In this document: in pieces, positions 11,001-21,811 of the stretch
How the letters are laid out: each line of letters starts with the position of its first letter
Numbering within the stretch: the first letter of the stretch is position 1
Origin: an uncultured Clostridia bacterium
Lineage (GTDB): Bacteria > Bacillota > Clostridia > TANB77 > CAG-508
Assembly: GCA_947623595.1 (NCBI GenBank)
Contig: CANQHC010000011.1
Span: 1-56,858, forward strand
Reading direction: 5' to 3'
DNA: 56,858 nucleotides
The notes under the pieces: generated by a model
Databases searched by the model: none
The model's input: only the letters and a program-made list of their open reading frames with translations
Told to the model about the DNA's origin: nothing
Program-made: the position numbers and the translations under genes

Positions 11001-13252
11001 TAAAATTAAGCGAAATAAAAAATGCAAGAGATGTAGCTAGCAGTTATTCAGAAACAGAAGAAAGAAATGGATTATGCAATGGAAATAGTATGTATGGGGA
11101 AGAAACACAAAACAATGTTGAACAAGAATATAATTCTGTTTATGTTCGTGGCTTAGAAAATAAAAAATTAGTATCTGGTGAAAGTGCATATATTTATTTA
11201 ACATTTAAAGTAAAATCAGATGAAAAAGGCCCAGTAATTTTAGATGATGATAATATCTTAAAACAGAATTATGCAGAAATAAATGGATATAGAAATTATT
11301 ACTCAGATGGAACAAAATTACCAAATGAAGTAGTAATTAGAGGAAATGATACCCCAGCAGGAATTATAGATTATGATTCAACACCGGGTAACTTACAACT
11401 AGAAGAACTAGAAGGTAATAGATATGAAAAGAATTTTGAGGATGATACAGATAGAGCAAAGAGCCTAAAATTAACCTTAAGTGATGAAGATGCTAGAAAA
11501 ATGAATGGTATTGCTTGGGAAGATCAAAGAACTCAAACAGTAAATGGAGCTGTAATTGGAGATGGTGTTAGACAAGATGACGAAATGAAAGTACAAGGAA
11601 TTACAGTAGAATTAGTAGAAAAAATTGCAAATGGAAGCGAATATATATGGCAAACAACAAAAACAGATGCAAATGGAAAATATGAATTTACAGGGTACAT
11701 TCCAGGTGATTACATCGTTAGATTCAAATATGGTGATACAGTAGAAACTGTTTTAACAGCAAAAGATGGTTCTCAAAATGCAGTATCATATAATGGTCAA
11801 GATTTCAAAACAACAGTATATCAACAAGATTTGAAAAATGACAAAGGCATTTCAGATTATACAGAAAAATACTATAACATAGAAGAAGCAGATAAACTTA
11901 GTGTTAATGGAAAAACCAATGTATCAGATGCAAAAGACTTATGGGAAAATAAAACAATCAGTACTGGTAGAACAACCAATAATCAAACAACTTATAAAGA
12001 TGAAACTTTCAAAGGAAGAACACAAGTTAATGAATATAGCTCAAAAAATGTAAACAATTATAAAGCAGAAGTTTTAGCTTCACCATATGCACAAGTAAAA
12101 AGTGATAGCATGATACAAGAGTTAATAAACAATACTAATATGTCAGCTGAAACAGCAATAATTGTAGCAGAGGTAGAATATAACAGAACATATACTGATG
12201 GTTACAACACAAAAAGCAATGGAAGCGACCTATACTTAAATGGAAACGACTATAATGGTGAATATGTATTTAAAGATGTTGATATAGGACTTACAGAAAG
12301 ACCAAAAGCTCAATTAGAATTAGGCCAAAAAGTAACAAACGTAAAAATAGCACTTGCAAATGGAAATGTTTTATTTGATGCTATAAAATCTGTAGATAAT
12401 CTAGTTTGGTTAGAAGGACAGCCATACAACTTAGATTCAAAAATGCAAAAAAATCAATATGAAGCATACTATAAAGAAAGCTTAACAGATAAAAATTACC
12501 ATCGTTACTCATATAGAGCAGAAGTTGATAAACTAGTTACAGGAAGATATAATTCTACAGGTTCAAATGGCTTAATTCAAGCAATTATGGACGAAGAAAT
12601 TATGCATGGAGCTGTAATTGAAATTACTTATAAATTGAATGTAAAAAATGTTGGAGAAACAGACTTTACAGGAAAAGACTTCTATTACAAAGCAAAAGGT
12701 AGTTCAGATGCTAGCAAAGTAACAACAACACCTAATATTGTAATAAATTATGTAGCAAATAACTTACAAAGTAATGCAATTGCAAATAAGGATTGGTCAG
12801 TTGTAACAAAAACAGATTTAATAAGCAGTGATCAAAGCAAAATAGAACAAAATCTAGTAAATAGCAGTCTAGAAGAAAGTCTTAACAGTTATAATGTAAT
12901 ATTGCAAACTTCAAAAATGGATAAAAACTTAAAACCAGGAGAATCAGTAGAAAAAGATTTATACTTAAGTCAAACTATTACATCACAAAACAGTTCAGAT
13001 GATTTAAGATATAGTAATTTTGCTGAAATTGTACAAACATCTAATACTGTAGGTAGAAGAATGGCATATTCAATAGTTGGTAACCAAGATCCAACTCAAA
13101 TACCTGCTGAAGTAGATAGTGCAAAAGCTGAAGATGTAACAATATTACCACCATTTGGTGCAAGTCCATTCTATTATGGAGTAGCAATTGTAGTAGCACT
13201 TATAATAGTAGCCGGAGCTATTCTAATTCAGAAAAAAGCAATGAAACAATAA
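8012..13252 (+). CDS. Giant surface protein with putative thioester (TQXA-like) head and Cna-B/SdrD-like domains
   Basis: This 1746-residue protein begins with an uncleaved or signal-like helix (residues 7-30). A head region follows with YCVQKG (Cys99) and RQVAMW (Gln196). That pairing is typical of thioester domains, in which Cys and Gln form an internal bond used for covalent adhesion. A Pro/Glu/Asp/Ser spacer of repeated DEPPS units lies near residues 455-482. SdrD/Cna-B-like domains start near 486 (GGYVWEDTTNGKEN) and 1163 (MNGIAWEDQRT). A C-terminal helix (about 1721-1742) and short basic tail follow. The ribosome binding site AAAGGAGG lies 24 bp after the upstream gene, so the two form an operon. 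The thioester assignment is inference from motifs. Confidence 0.87.
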   Translation: MNRKKKIGLIALAMIAVFICIVAVISILLPINEETMQKVPLLTKEALMINGSTTSGTVATKGAHDSSSFYQNGSFYYESSASTLNKVFIPTIGDIQLYCVQKGVHFEYEKDLVALIRALHGQTGTSTSGSHMAPLPEKRYSNTYYICVNNHTEMKPSGAYIITTPNNILAPYNGSYSYGVTSSFSKGENISKEVRQVAMWLNPEMNQGESFAASGASFSYLDMVEQLKNEALDYRDYEANLKAHADSPLKETTSQEVKIDVNQDEQYYVVGPFKMDYVEGNSSTAKFAGISNMVVKGYNDEDKQKFIKDIEIINYRQNGIEKELKFFNPKKEDGYVDREDHSYPASGQEFYIKIKNPNLGVTDVDQKVRYFDVNVEYSYMTIYAIQCELEGHQLVATAIKTGHSDSYNRHGHLTSCRVNYRWNVTDCPLPQQKMIDAWGERNLYKLNINLTGVPIDEPPSDEPPSDEPPSEEPPSEEPPEEPKLIMKLGGYVWEDTTNGKENIADGIHSGIYRGEENDRVLPNVKVTLYECETDRNGRVIYEDGKPLAHVVDLLSEADLIELTREEIHDRVNPKLTDEDGYYQFDGLDPENKYYVTLKYNGQTYLPTEYLVTGKEEKEDGTKFIHENSVSDMVFNANLYNTDIWEITSKGTEDVDVRDSYNNKFAEIGSSPKNYVSSNSLQTNLLIQDGRKYYNEIYSVNDLMGYELQEDGSYSKQGIQLIDEFYDINNDGNIIETNKIVEGEISRKIQEYISNYNQYPEDDELINLYESIVNENARNEKEREILWKKLQYIEDCKINAYTGSPFENGELDLYPVYDDFVIDTESMVIPGEGTKPPIYNGQFYVNLGLWRRAKNDLALKKDLYRAAIKINGKTEVYNYDKRSEEENGYWEIQLRMRDYDTYYSGNYNRELYIADYNYKSAITNLYGSDLEVYVTYKITLRNTSQQILNEVTEVVDYYDKDYTYVPELSWVMYKDSVEEGNEKVAVSKNSYYNMMHNLKLSEIKNARDVASSYSETEERNGLCNGNSMYGEETQNNVEQEYNSVYVRGLENKKLVSGESAYIYLTFKVKSDEKGPVILDDDNILKQNYAEINGYRNYYSDGTKLPNEVVIRGNDTPAGIIDYDSTPGNLQLEELEGNRYEKNFEDDTDRAKSLKLTLSDEDARKMNGIAWEDQRTQTVNGAVIGDGVRQDDEMKVQGITVELVEKIANGSEYIWQTTKTDANGKYEFTGYIPGDYIVRFKYGDTVETVLTAKDGSQNAVSYNGQDFKTTVYQQDLKNDKGISDYTEKYYNIEEADKLSVNGKTNVSDAKDLWENKTISTGRTTNNQTTYKDETFKGRTQVNEYSSKNVNNYKAEVLASPYAQVKSDSMIQELINNTNMSAETAIIVAEVEYNRTYTDGYNTKSNGSDLYLNGNDYNGEYVFKDVDIGLTERPKAQLELGQKVTNVKIALANGNVLFDAIKSVDNLVWLEGQPYNLDSKMQKNQYEAYYKESLTDKNYHRYSYRAEVDKLVTGRYNSTGSNGLIQAIMDEEIMHGAVIEITYKLNVKNVGETDFTGKDFYYKAKGSSDASKVTTTPNIVINYVANNLQSNAIANKDWSVVTKTDLISSDQSKIEQNLVNSSLEESLNSYNVILQTSKMDKNLKPGESVEKDLYLSQTITSQNSSDDLRYSNFAEIVQTSNTVGRRMAYSIVGNQDPTQIPAEVDSAKAEDVTILPPFGASPFYYGVAIVVALIIVAGAILIQKKAMKQ

Positions 13253-13300
13253 ACTAAAAAATGTCGTAAATTATTTGATTTGCAACAAAAAAATGAATAT

Positions 13301-13363
13301 ATTTCCACTCTTTGGAGAAAATAGTTTTAAAAACATATTTAAACAAGGAGTGGAAATTTTTTT
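13301..13363 (+). promoter_or_regulatory. Hairpin with T run that overlaps the ribosome binding site of the glucan synthase gene
   Basis: ATTTCCACTC (13301-13310) pairs perfectly with GAGTGGAAAT (13348-13357), followed by seven Ts and then the ATG at 13364. The right arm includes the end of the AAGGAG Shine-Dalgarno. It may be the terminator of the upstream operon, a translational lid, or both. Confidence 0.6.
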
Positions 13364-16300
13364 ATGGAATATAAAGTACTTAATGGAAAAGGTGCAATTT
13401 TGGGACAAAGTCAGTTAGAAAATTACTTAGAAAAAATCGCATCAGATCATAACTTGAAAAATTGCTCTGATAAAAATACTTATCCAATTCCTAGGTTAAA
13501 GGAAAATTTTGAATTAATTACACAAGTTTATCAATTATTAAATGAACATATAAAATTAAAACTTCCAATTCACCCAGCAGGAGAATGGATTTTAGATAAT
13601 TATTATATTATAGATGAAACTGTAAAATCTATCAAAAGCGAGTTAACACCAAAAAAGTATGCTCGATTTTTAGGGTTAGTAAATGGAACATATGCAGGCT
13701 TTGCCAGAATTTATGTGCTAGCAAGTGAAATTGTAAATTATACTGACAATAAAATAGATGGAAAAAGTTTAAGTACTTATTTACAGGCATACCAGAAAAA
13801 GAAAAATTTGAATATGGAAGAAATATGGAATATTCCACTTTTCATTCAAATAGCTTTAATTGAAAACATTAGGGATATCTGTGAAAAAATTTATGCTTCT
13901 CAAATTCAAAAATATAAGGTAGAAAATATTATTGAAAGACTTGTAGAAAATAAAAATAGGGAAGAGCTACAATTTAACCATTTGAATGAATACCAAATGA
14001 AAGTAAAATCATATGGTGAAATGAAATATCCATTTATTGAATATTTATCATATCGTTTGAAAAAGTATGGAAAAAAAGCATATCCATATCTTGCAATTCT
14101 AGAAGAACAAGTAGAAAAAATGGGAATGTCTGTAGTAGAGGTAGCAAAAAAGGAACATTTTGATATTGCAATTCGAAAAATTTCAATAGGAAATGCAATT
14201 ACAAGCATGAAAAACTTAAACAGAATTAGTATGGTAGAAATCTTTGAACAAATTAATGGTGTAGAAGATATTTTAAGAAAAGATCCAGCAAATGTATATG
14301 AAAAAATGGATTATCAAACTAAAATTTTGTATAGGAACTGCATAAAAAGTCTTTCTAAAAAAACAAAAATTTCTGAAGTATATATTGCCAAAAAAGTGTG
14401 GAATTTAGCAAATGCAGAAAAACAAAAAAATGTTAATCCAAATAGTTTAGAAAGTAAAAAAACTCATGTTGGATATTATTTAATCTCAGATGGAAAATCT
14501 GTATTATGGAAGGAACTTACAGGAAAAACACAAAACACAATAAATGCTAGTAAAAAAATAGCAATTGTGCTTTTTTGCATTGTTGCTTTAAGTATAGCAA
14601 TTTCCGCTTCATTTGCAGTTTATTTATATAACAAAATACATTCAATTATATGGTCTATTTTATTAGGAATTGCTTTATTAGTTCCAGTAGAAACAATTAT
14701 AATTCAAATTTTACAATATATTTTAGGAAAAATTGTAAAACCAAAACCAATTCCTAAACTAGATTTAGAAGATGGAGGAGTACCTGAAGAAAATGCTACA
14801 TTTGTAGTAATTCCAACAATTTTAAATAGTGAGGAAAAAGTAAAAAAATTAATGCAAAACTTAGAAACATATTATATGGCAAATAAAAGTGATAACATAT
14901 ATTTTGCACTTTTAGGAGATTGTACTTCACGGAAAAAATGAAAAAGAACCATTTGATGAAGAAGTTATAAAAGCAGGAATACAAGAAGCGGAAAACTTGA
15001 ATTTAAAATATCCATCAAGCAATTTTCCAAGATTTCATTTTTTATATAGAAAAAGAACATGGAATGATAAAGAAGAATGTTTTTTAGGTTGGGAAAGAAA
15101 AAGAGGGCTATTAAATCAATTCAATGAATATATTTTAGGAATTAGCAAGGACGAATTTTTAGCAAATACAATTAAAGGAAATATTCCACAAATACAATAT
15201 GTAATTACATTGGACGCAGATACAAAATTAACCTTAAATACTGGGTTAGAGCTAATTGGAGCAATGGCTCATATTTTAAATAAGCCTATTCTAAATAAAA
15301 ATAATGATTGCGTAATATCAGGACATGGAATTTTACAGCCACGAGTAGGAATATCTTTATTAGATGTTCAAAAAAGTATATTTACAAAGATTTATGCAGG
15401 TGCAGGTGGAAAAGATGCCTACACCAATGCTATTTCCGATATTTATCAAGATAATTCCGAAGAAGGAATTTTCACGGGAAAAGGAATTTATGATTTACAT
15501 GCATTCTCAACCATCTTTTCTCATGAAATACCAGAAAACACAGTACTAAGCCATGATTTATTAGAAGGAAGTTATTTAAGATGTGGACTAGCATCTGACA
15601 TAATGTTAATGGATGGATATCCTATAGGTTATAATAGTTTCAAAGCAAGGCTTCACAGATGGATTAGAGGAGATTGGCAAATTATAGGATGGCTAAAAAA
15701 TACGATAATAAATAAAAAAGGGGAGAAAAAGAAAAACCCATTAAACTTATTATCAAAATACAAAATTTTTGATAATTTAGTTAGAAGTTTATTAGAACCG
15801 ACAATAATGATTGCATTAATTCTAATTAGCATAATAGACATTTTTTACAATATTTCAATAGGTCCAATTGTAACTCTTCTTATTTTAGCAACTATAATGC
15901 CAAGTGTAATAGAAATTATAAGTAGAATTTTATTTAAAAAAGATCAAGAAACAGTTCAAAAAACATTTACTAAAACTATTGGAGGAATAAAGGCAAGTTT
16001 GATTAGAGCAATTCTAGCGATAGCAGTCTTACCGGATAAAGCCTATTTTAGCATAAATGCCTGTGTAAAAACATTGTATAGAATGACAGTAAGCAAAAAA
16101 CATTTTTTAGAATGGATGACAGCAGAAGAGGCAGAAAAAAATGCCAAAAAAGATTTAAAATCATATTATCAAAATATGTTTCCAAACATTGTTATTGGAG
16201 TATTAAGTTTACTACTTTTATTTTTGCTTCCACCTAAAAATATCTACAGTATATTCTTATTTTTCCTAAGTTTACTATGGCTTATTGCACCAGCAATTTT

Positions 16301-19300
16301 TTGTTATATCAGTAAAGAAATAAAGCCTGTGGATAAACTAAAACAGTTAAATAATGAAGAAAAAGAATATTTACTTCAAATAGGAAGAAAAACATGGCAG
16401 TATTTTAAAGAATATATTAATGAAAAAAGCAATTTTTTACCACCTGACAATTACCAAGAAGATAGAAATCCTAAAATCATATTAAGAACTTCTCCAACTA
16501 ATATTGGGCTTAGCTTATTAGCAGTTGTTTCAAGCTATGATTTAAAATATGAAAATTTAGAAGACACAATTAATCTTCTAGAAAAAATGCTAAATTCAAT
16601 TGCAAATTTACCAAAGTGGAATGGTCACTTGTATAATTGGTATGACATAGAAAAACTTAAGCCATTAACTCCTAGATATGTGTCATCTGTAGATAGTGGA
16701 AATTTTGTAGGCTATCTTTTTACTTTAAAACAATTTTTTAAAAACGTAAATTATAGTAATCAAGATCAAATTCAAAACTTAATAAAAATGGTGGATCAAT
16801 TAATAGAACAAACTGATTTTTCAGTTCTATATGATGAAGAAGTTAGGCTATTTTCAATCGGCTTTAATATAGAAGAAAATAAACTAACAGATTCATACTA
16901 TGACTTGCTAGCTTCAGAGGCAAGGCAAACAAGCTTAGTGGCAATTGCAAAAAAAGATATTCCAGCAAAACATTGGAATAACTTAAGTAGAACTCTAACA
17001 ATTTTAAATAAATATAAAGGGCTAATTTCATGGTCTGGAACTGCTTTTGAGTATCTAATGCCAAATATTAATATTCCAACTTATCCAAATAGTTTGCTTG
17101 ATGAATCAAGCAAATTTATGATAATGAGTCAAAAGGAATATGCTAAAAAATTAAGTATTCCATGGGGAATTTCGGAATCTGCTTTTAATTTAAAAGATCT
17201 ACAAAATAACTATCAATATAAAGCATTTGGAATCCCATGGCTCGGGTTAAAAAGGGGATTATCAGACGAAATGGTAGTAGCTTCCTATGGAAGTATTATG
17301 GCCTTGTCTGAAAAACCAAAAGATGTAGTAGAAAATTTAAAAAGATTAGAAAGTCATGGAATGTATCAAAAATATGGATTTTATGAATCAATTGATTATA
17401 CACCAACAAGATTAAAAAAGGGGCAGGAATATATGCCTGTTAAGACCTATATGGCACATCACCAAGGACTTATTTTACTTGCAATTAATAATTTATTTTC
17501 AAATAAAATTTTGCAAAAAAGGTTTATGGAAAATCCAGAAATTCAAGCAGTAGATATTTTGCTACAGGAAAGAATGCCAGAAAATATTATTCTAACAAAA
17601 GAGGAAAAAGAAAAAGTGGAGAAAATTAAATATGTAGAAGATAGCATTTATTGTCAAAGGGAAATAACCAAGCCACAATCCAAATTACCACAAATAAATT
17701 CTCTAACAGGAAACGGGTATACAATTATGATGGATGCAAAGGGAAGAGGGTTTAGTAAATATGAAGATATTTTAATAAATAGATATCAAAAAAATTCTGA
17801 TGTCGATCAAGGAATATTTTTCTTCTTAAAAAATGTTAAAACCAAAAGAATATGGACAGCAAATTATATGAACTATCTATCTGCACCAGATAAATACACT
17901 GCATATTTTACACCTGATCAAAACAAAATAGTAAGGCTTGATGGAGATATTGAAACTGTTATGAAAGTAACTATTTTACCAAATGAACCAGTTGAACTTA
18001 GAAGTTTAGAGCTAACAAACTTAGGGTTAGAAGATCAAACTATCGAAATTATAAGTTATTTAGAACCAGTATTATCTTCAGCTCAGCAAGATAATAGTCA
18101 TCCAGCATTTAATAAATTATTCTTAAATTATGAATATTCAGAAGAATTGGGAGCAATTATTGTAAATAGAAGAAAGAAAAGTGAAAAAGATCCTTCAATA
18201 TTTTTAGGAGTATGCTTTCAATCAGAAAAAGAGACTATTGGAGAGTTGGAATATGAAATTGACAAAGAAAAATTCTATGGAAGAAATGAGCTAAATCTTC
18301 CAAAAGTAGTAGAACAATCAAGCCCACTTAGTAAACAAATTGAATATACAACAGATCCAATTATAAGTTTTAAAAGAACAATTATAATAAAACCAGAAGA
18401 AAAGGTAAATTTAAGTTTAGTAACAGCAGTAGGAAAAACAAAAGAAGAAGTAATACAATATCTTAAACAAATGGAAAGCAGTGAAAAAATTAAACATCAA
18501 TTTGAACTAGAAAAAGCTAAAGTTGAAGCTGAAAATAGATATTTAGGAGTTAATGGAAAAGAATTAGAATTTTATCAAAAAGTTTTAGGATATTTATGGA
18601 CCTTTAATCCTTTGAAAACATTACAACCTTTTACCATAACATCTCTAGATACAAGCAAATTATGGAAATATGGCATTTCAGGAGATTTACCCATTCTACT
18701 AGTAAAAATAAAAGAGCCAGAAGAGATAGAAGTAGTAGAACAAATGCTAAAATTATATCATTATTTTTATCTAAAAAATATAAAGATGGATTTAGTAATT
18801 ATAAATGAAGAAGCATATAGTTATCAAAACCAAGTAAAAGATAGTATTTTTAGTAGTATATTAAATGAAAATATAGGATATTTGCAAAATATTAAAGGAG
18901 GCATATTTGTTTTAGAAAATTTAACTCAAGAAGAAATTAACTTGCTAGAGGGAAGAGCAAATTTAAGTATAGATGCAAGCTATGGAAGTAGCATGCGTTA
19001 TTTAAAAGAATTAGAAGAAGAATATTTAGAAAAAGCAAAAGAAATAATATCAGAAGAACAGCCTAAAATAATTGAAAGCACACAACCAATCCGTCAAAAA
19101 ATAGAAGATTTAAAATATTTTAATGAATATGGAGGTTTTTCACAAGACGGAACTGAATACAATATTCGTATTAATAAAGAAGAAAAGTTGCCAACTGTCT
19201 GGAGCCATATTTTAACAAATGAAAACTTTGGAACATTAGTAACTGAAAGTATGGGAGGTTACACTTGGTATAAAAACTGTAGGTTAAATAGAATAACTTC

Positions 19301-21089
19301 TTGGCAAAATGAACCAGTAATTGATCCACCATCAGAGATTATATATTTACAAGATAGAGAAAATAAAAAAACATGGTCACTAGGTTTGGGCCCATGTCCT
19401 GATGAGAATGATTACTATATTACTTATGGTTTTGGATATGCAAAATACCGCCATGAAAGTAAGGGGCTTACACAAAAATTAGAAGAGTTTATCCCTATGG
19501 ATGATCCAGTAAAAGTTCAGATTTTGCAATTGGAAAACAATGAGTTAAAAAAGAAAAAAATAAAGTTAGTATATTATTTAAAGCCAGTTTTGGGTGAAGA
19601 TGAAGAGAAAACAAATTCATATTTTAATTTACAGTTTTGTGAAAATTCTAATTTAGTTTATGCCCAGAATTTATCTGCTGAAGAAGGTTTTCAAGATAAT
19701 TTATTTGTTACAAGTAGTGAAAAAATAACATCATATACAGGCAGTAGGGATGACTTTATAGGAAAGGGAAATTTAAGTCATCCAGAGGCACTCTATCAAA
19801 TAGAACTGAATAAACAAAATTCATTATGGCAAAGAGGTATTATAGCAATTCAATGTGAAATAGAATTAGAAGCCTTAGAAAGTAAAAAAATTATTTTGTG
19901 TTTTGGAATGGGAGAAACATTATTAGAATGTCAAGATTTAGCATATCAGTATGGTAATATTGGAAAAGTATATGAAGAATATGAAAAAACAAAGAAATTT
20001 TGGAGGGAAAAAACACAGTGTTTGCAGGTAAATACACCTTTAGAATCAACCAATATATTGCTAAATGGTTGGCTAATTTATCAAGTATTAGCATCTCGTA
20101 TTTTAGCCAAAACAGGATATTATCAATCAGGTGGTGCATATGGCTTTAGAGATCAATTACAAGATACAATAGCACTCAAATATATAGATCCAGAAATTAT
20201 GAAAAAGCAAATTTTAAAGCATTGTGAGCATCAATTTGTTGAAGGAGATGTTGAACATTGGTGGCATGAAGAAACGCAAAGAGGAATTAGAACAAGGTTT
20301 AGTGATGACCGTTTATGGTTAGTGTATTTAGTAGAAGAATATATTAACTTTACAGGAGATTTTAGCATTTTATCAGAAATTGTTCCATACCGCTTAGGAA
20401 ATGTTTTAGAAGAAGGAGTGGACGAAAAATATGATAGATATTCAAAGTCTGAAATAGAAGAAAGTGTGTATGAACATTGTAAAAAAGCTATTCAAATTTC
20501 CTTGGATTTTGGAGAAAATGGAATTCCTAAAATTGGCTCTGGAGATTGGAATGACGGATTTAGTGAAGTTGGAAATCAGGGCAAAGGAGAAAGTGTATGG
20601 CTTGGATTTTTCCTATATGATATATTAAGAAAATGGATTCCGATTTGCTCACAAATGAATAAAGAAAATAATCGAAAAGAAGAAACAACTGATGAAGAAA
20701 ATAATTATGATGAGCAGGAAGAAATAAAAATGTATGAAAATATAATGGAAAAACTAAAAAAAGCATTAAATACAAATGGATGGGATGGAAGATGGTATAG
20801 GAGAGCATTTACAGATGATGGACATATTTTGGGAAGTATGCAAAATGAAGAATGTAGAATAGACAGCATTGCGCAAAGTTGGTCAGTAATTTCGACAGCT
20901 GGTGATAATGATAAAAAATATATTTCAATGGATAGTTTGGAAAATCACTTGGTAGATAAAGCAAATGGTATTATCAAATTATTAGATCCACCATTTGAAA
21001 AAAGCGTATTAAATCCGGGATATATAAAAGCATATTTGCCAGGAACAAGAGAAAATGGAGGACAATACACACATGAGTGTTGCTGTTAA
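13364..21089 (+). CDS. Cyclic beta-1,2-glucan synthase (GT84/GH94), 5' part; needs +1 shift at CGG 14930 and is cut by an inserted element
   Basis: The encoded enzyme would make cyclic beta-1,2-glucan from UDP-glucose at the membrane and trim it by phosphorolysis. The N-terminal 522 residues end in a helix pair (about residues 395-450). After the shift come a GT84-type glycosyltransferase with the Asp-rich motif LDADTKL and HDLLEGSYLRCG, further membrane helices, glycoamylase-like and GH94 domains (GDWNDGFSEVG near reconstituted residue 2390). The zero frame stops at 14941 after CTS-CGG-AAA. Dropping the C gives CTSGKNEKEPFDEE and an uninterrupted frame to 21074. There the frame enters foreign DNA, ending ENGGQYTH-ECCC. 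The homologous continuation (QYTHSAIWAIIAG) resumes at 25430. Reconstituted length is about 2729 residues, normal for the family. Confidence 0.9.
14930..14933 (+). other. CGGA recoding (+1 frameshift) site in glucan synthase gene
   Basis: The reading is ACT-TCA-CGG-AAA-AAA-TGA in the zero frame and TCA-(C)-GGA-AAA-AAT-GAA in the continuing frame. The preceding codon, TCA, is the same as at the radical SAM site. Confidence 0.7.
21063..21074 (+). repeat. Left attachment-site core
   Basis: CAATACACACAT lies in the QYTH codons of GH94. The flank inside the element (GAGTGTTGCTGTT) mirrors the inner flank of the right end. The predicted crossover dinucleotide is CA at 21072-21073. Confidence 0.75.
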
Positions 21090-21162
21090 GACAGTTCTTC
21101 AAACGAAGTGAGTTAGAAATGTCTTATGCAACTGAGCGTAGCGAAGTTGTATACCTTGAAAA

Positions 21163-21178
21163 AATATTGATACTCTTA
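21163..21178 (+). repeat. Inverted repeat copy 1 (AATATTGATACTCTTA)
   Basis: This 16-bp sequence is the exact reverse complement of 23153-23168, just before the recombinase gene. A second pair (TATGCAAC at 21125-21132, GTTGCATA at 23137-23144) keeps the same order. The left end and the recombinase leader therefore share a rearranged duplicated segment. Confidence 0.6.
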
Positions 21179-21190
21179 AAAATACATATA

Positions 21191-21226
21191 TTACGAAAAA
21201 GTTCCGTAAACGGAAAAAATTCGTAA
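21191..21226 (+). repeat. Nested hairpin near element left end
   Basis: TTACGAA pairs with TTCGTAA, and TTCCG pairs with CGGAA inside it. It may be a terminator or a recombination-associated structure. I see no gene between 21090 and 21427. Confidence 0.5.
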
Positions 21227-21262
21227 TAAAATAATTGACTTTATGAAAAAATGCAAAAAATG

Positions 21263-21412
21263 TTTCACATTTTTACGCTTGGTGGTATAATATAAATGTG
21301 AAACAAAATCAAATAAAAACAATAAAAAAAGTTTCACATTTGAAAGTAGTACAAAATGCTAAAGCATTTTGCATAAGTTATCCGTAATTCATTTTATTCA
21401 AACGGATAACTT
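21263..21412 (+). promoter_or_regulatory. Promoter with TTTCACATTT operator dyad and three-hairpin 5' leader
   Basis: TTTCAC, a 17-bp spacer and TATAAT (21286-21291) form a promoter. The -35 lies inside TGTTTCACATTT, and its mirror AAATGTGAAAC (21294-21304) follows the -10, giving an operator dyad around the promoter. In the transcript AAATGTGAAAC pairs with GTTTCACATTT (21331-21341). Two further perfect hairpins follow: CAAAATGCT/AGCATTTTG (21352-21371) and AAGTTATCCGT/ACGGATAACTT (21375-21412). A ribosome binding site comes next. Confidence 0.6.
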
Positions 21413-21427
21413 AAAAGAGGAAAAATT

Positions 21428-21771
21428 GTGGAAGAAAAAATGGAAATAATGACTCTTCTTCAGGATAAACAATTACTTGAACATGAATTACAATCACTTG
21501 CTTATGGAGCAGTTGAAATAAGAGAAAAAGATTCAAACAAATATATATATGTACATTACAGAGAAGATGGAGTAGCTTTAACAAAATATGTTGGAGAATA
21601 CTCTGAAGAACTATATAATCTAGTTTTGAATAATAGCATTAAAGCAAAAGAATTAAAATTCCAGCAGAATTAACAGAAGAATTTAAAGATTTACTTATTT
21701 CATATTATGAAAGCAAAGATGAAAAACAAATAAAGAAATTTATTAAAGAGAAATGTTATATGAGCATTTAA
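21428..21771 (+). pseudogene. Internally deleted Fic/DOC-family protein remnant
   Basis: The first 80 codons (GTG start, weak GAGG ribosome binding site) encode a segment resembling the N-terminus of Clostridial Fic-domain proteins (VEIREKDSNKYIYVHYREDG, LTKYVGEYSEELYNLVL). At about 21660 the frame changes, and the following 35 codons (IPAELTEEFKDLLISYYESK, KFIKEKCY) resemble the C-terminus of the same family. The catalytic middle, including the HPFxxGNGR-type motif, is absent. I infer an internal deletion with frame change. The family assignment comes from memory of similar proteins and is moderately sure. Confidence 0.6.
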
Positions 21772-21811
21772 TCACAAAAATTATAATTAAATAATAAAAG
21801 GAGCAAAATAT

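Noticed and set aside
1..13252. Sortase-anchored LPXTG proteins
   Set aside because: None of the three surface proteins has an LPXTG-like motif before the C-terminal helix.
14997..21089. Independent glucan synthase gene starting at 14997
   Set aside because: The homologous frame extends upstream to 14931 and joins the previous open frame at CGG; the apparent start is only the first start-like codon after the shift.
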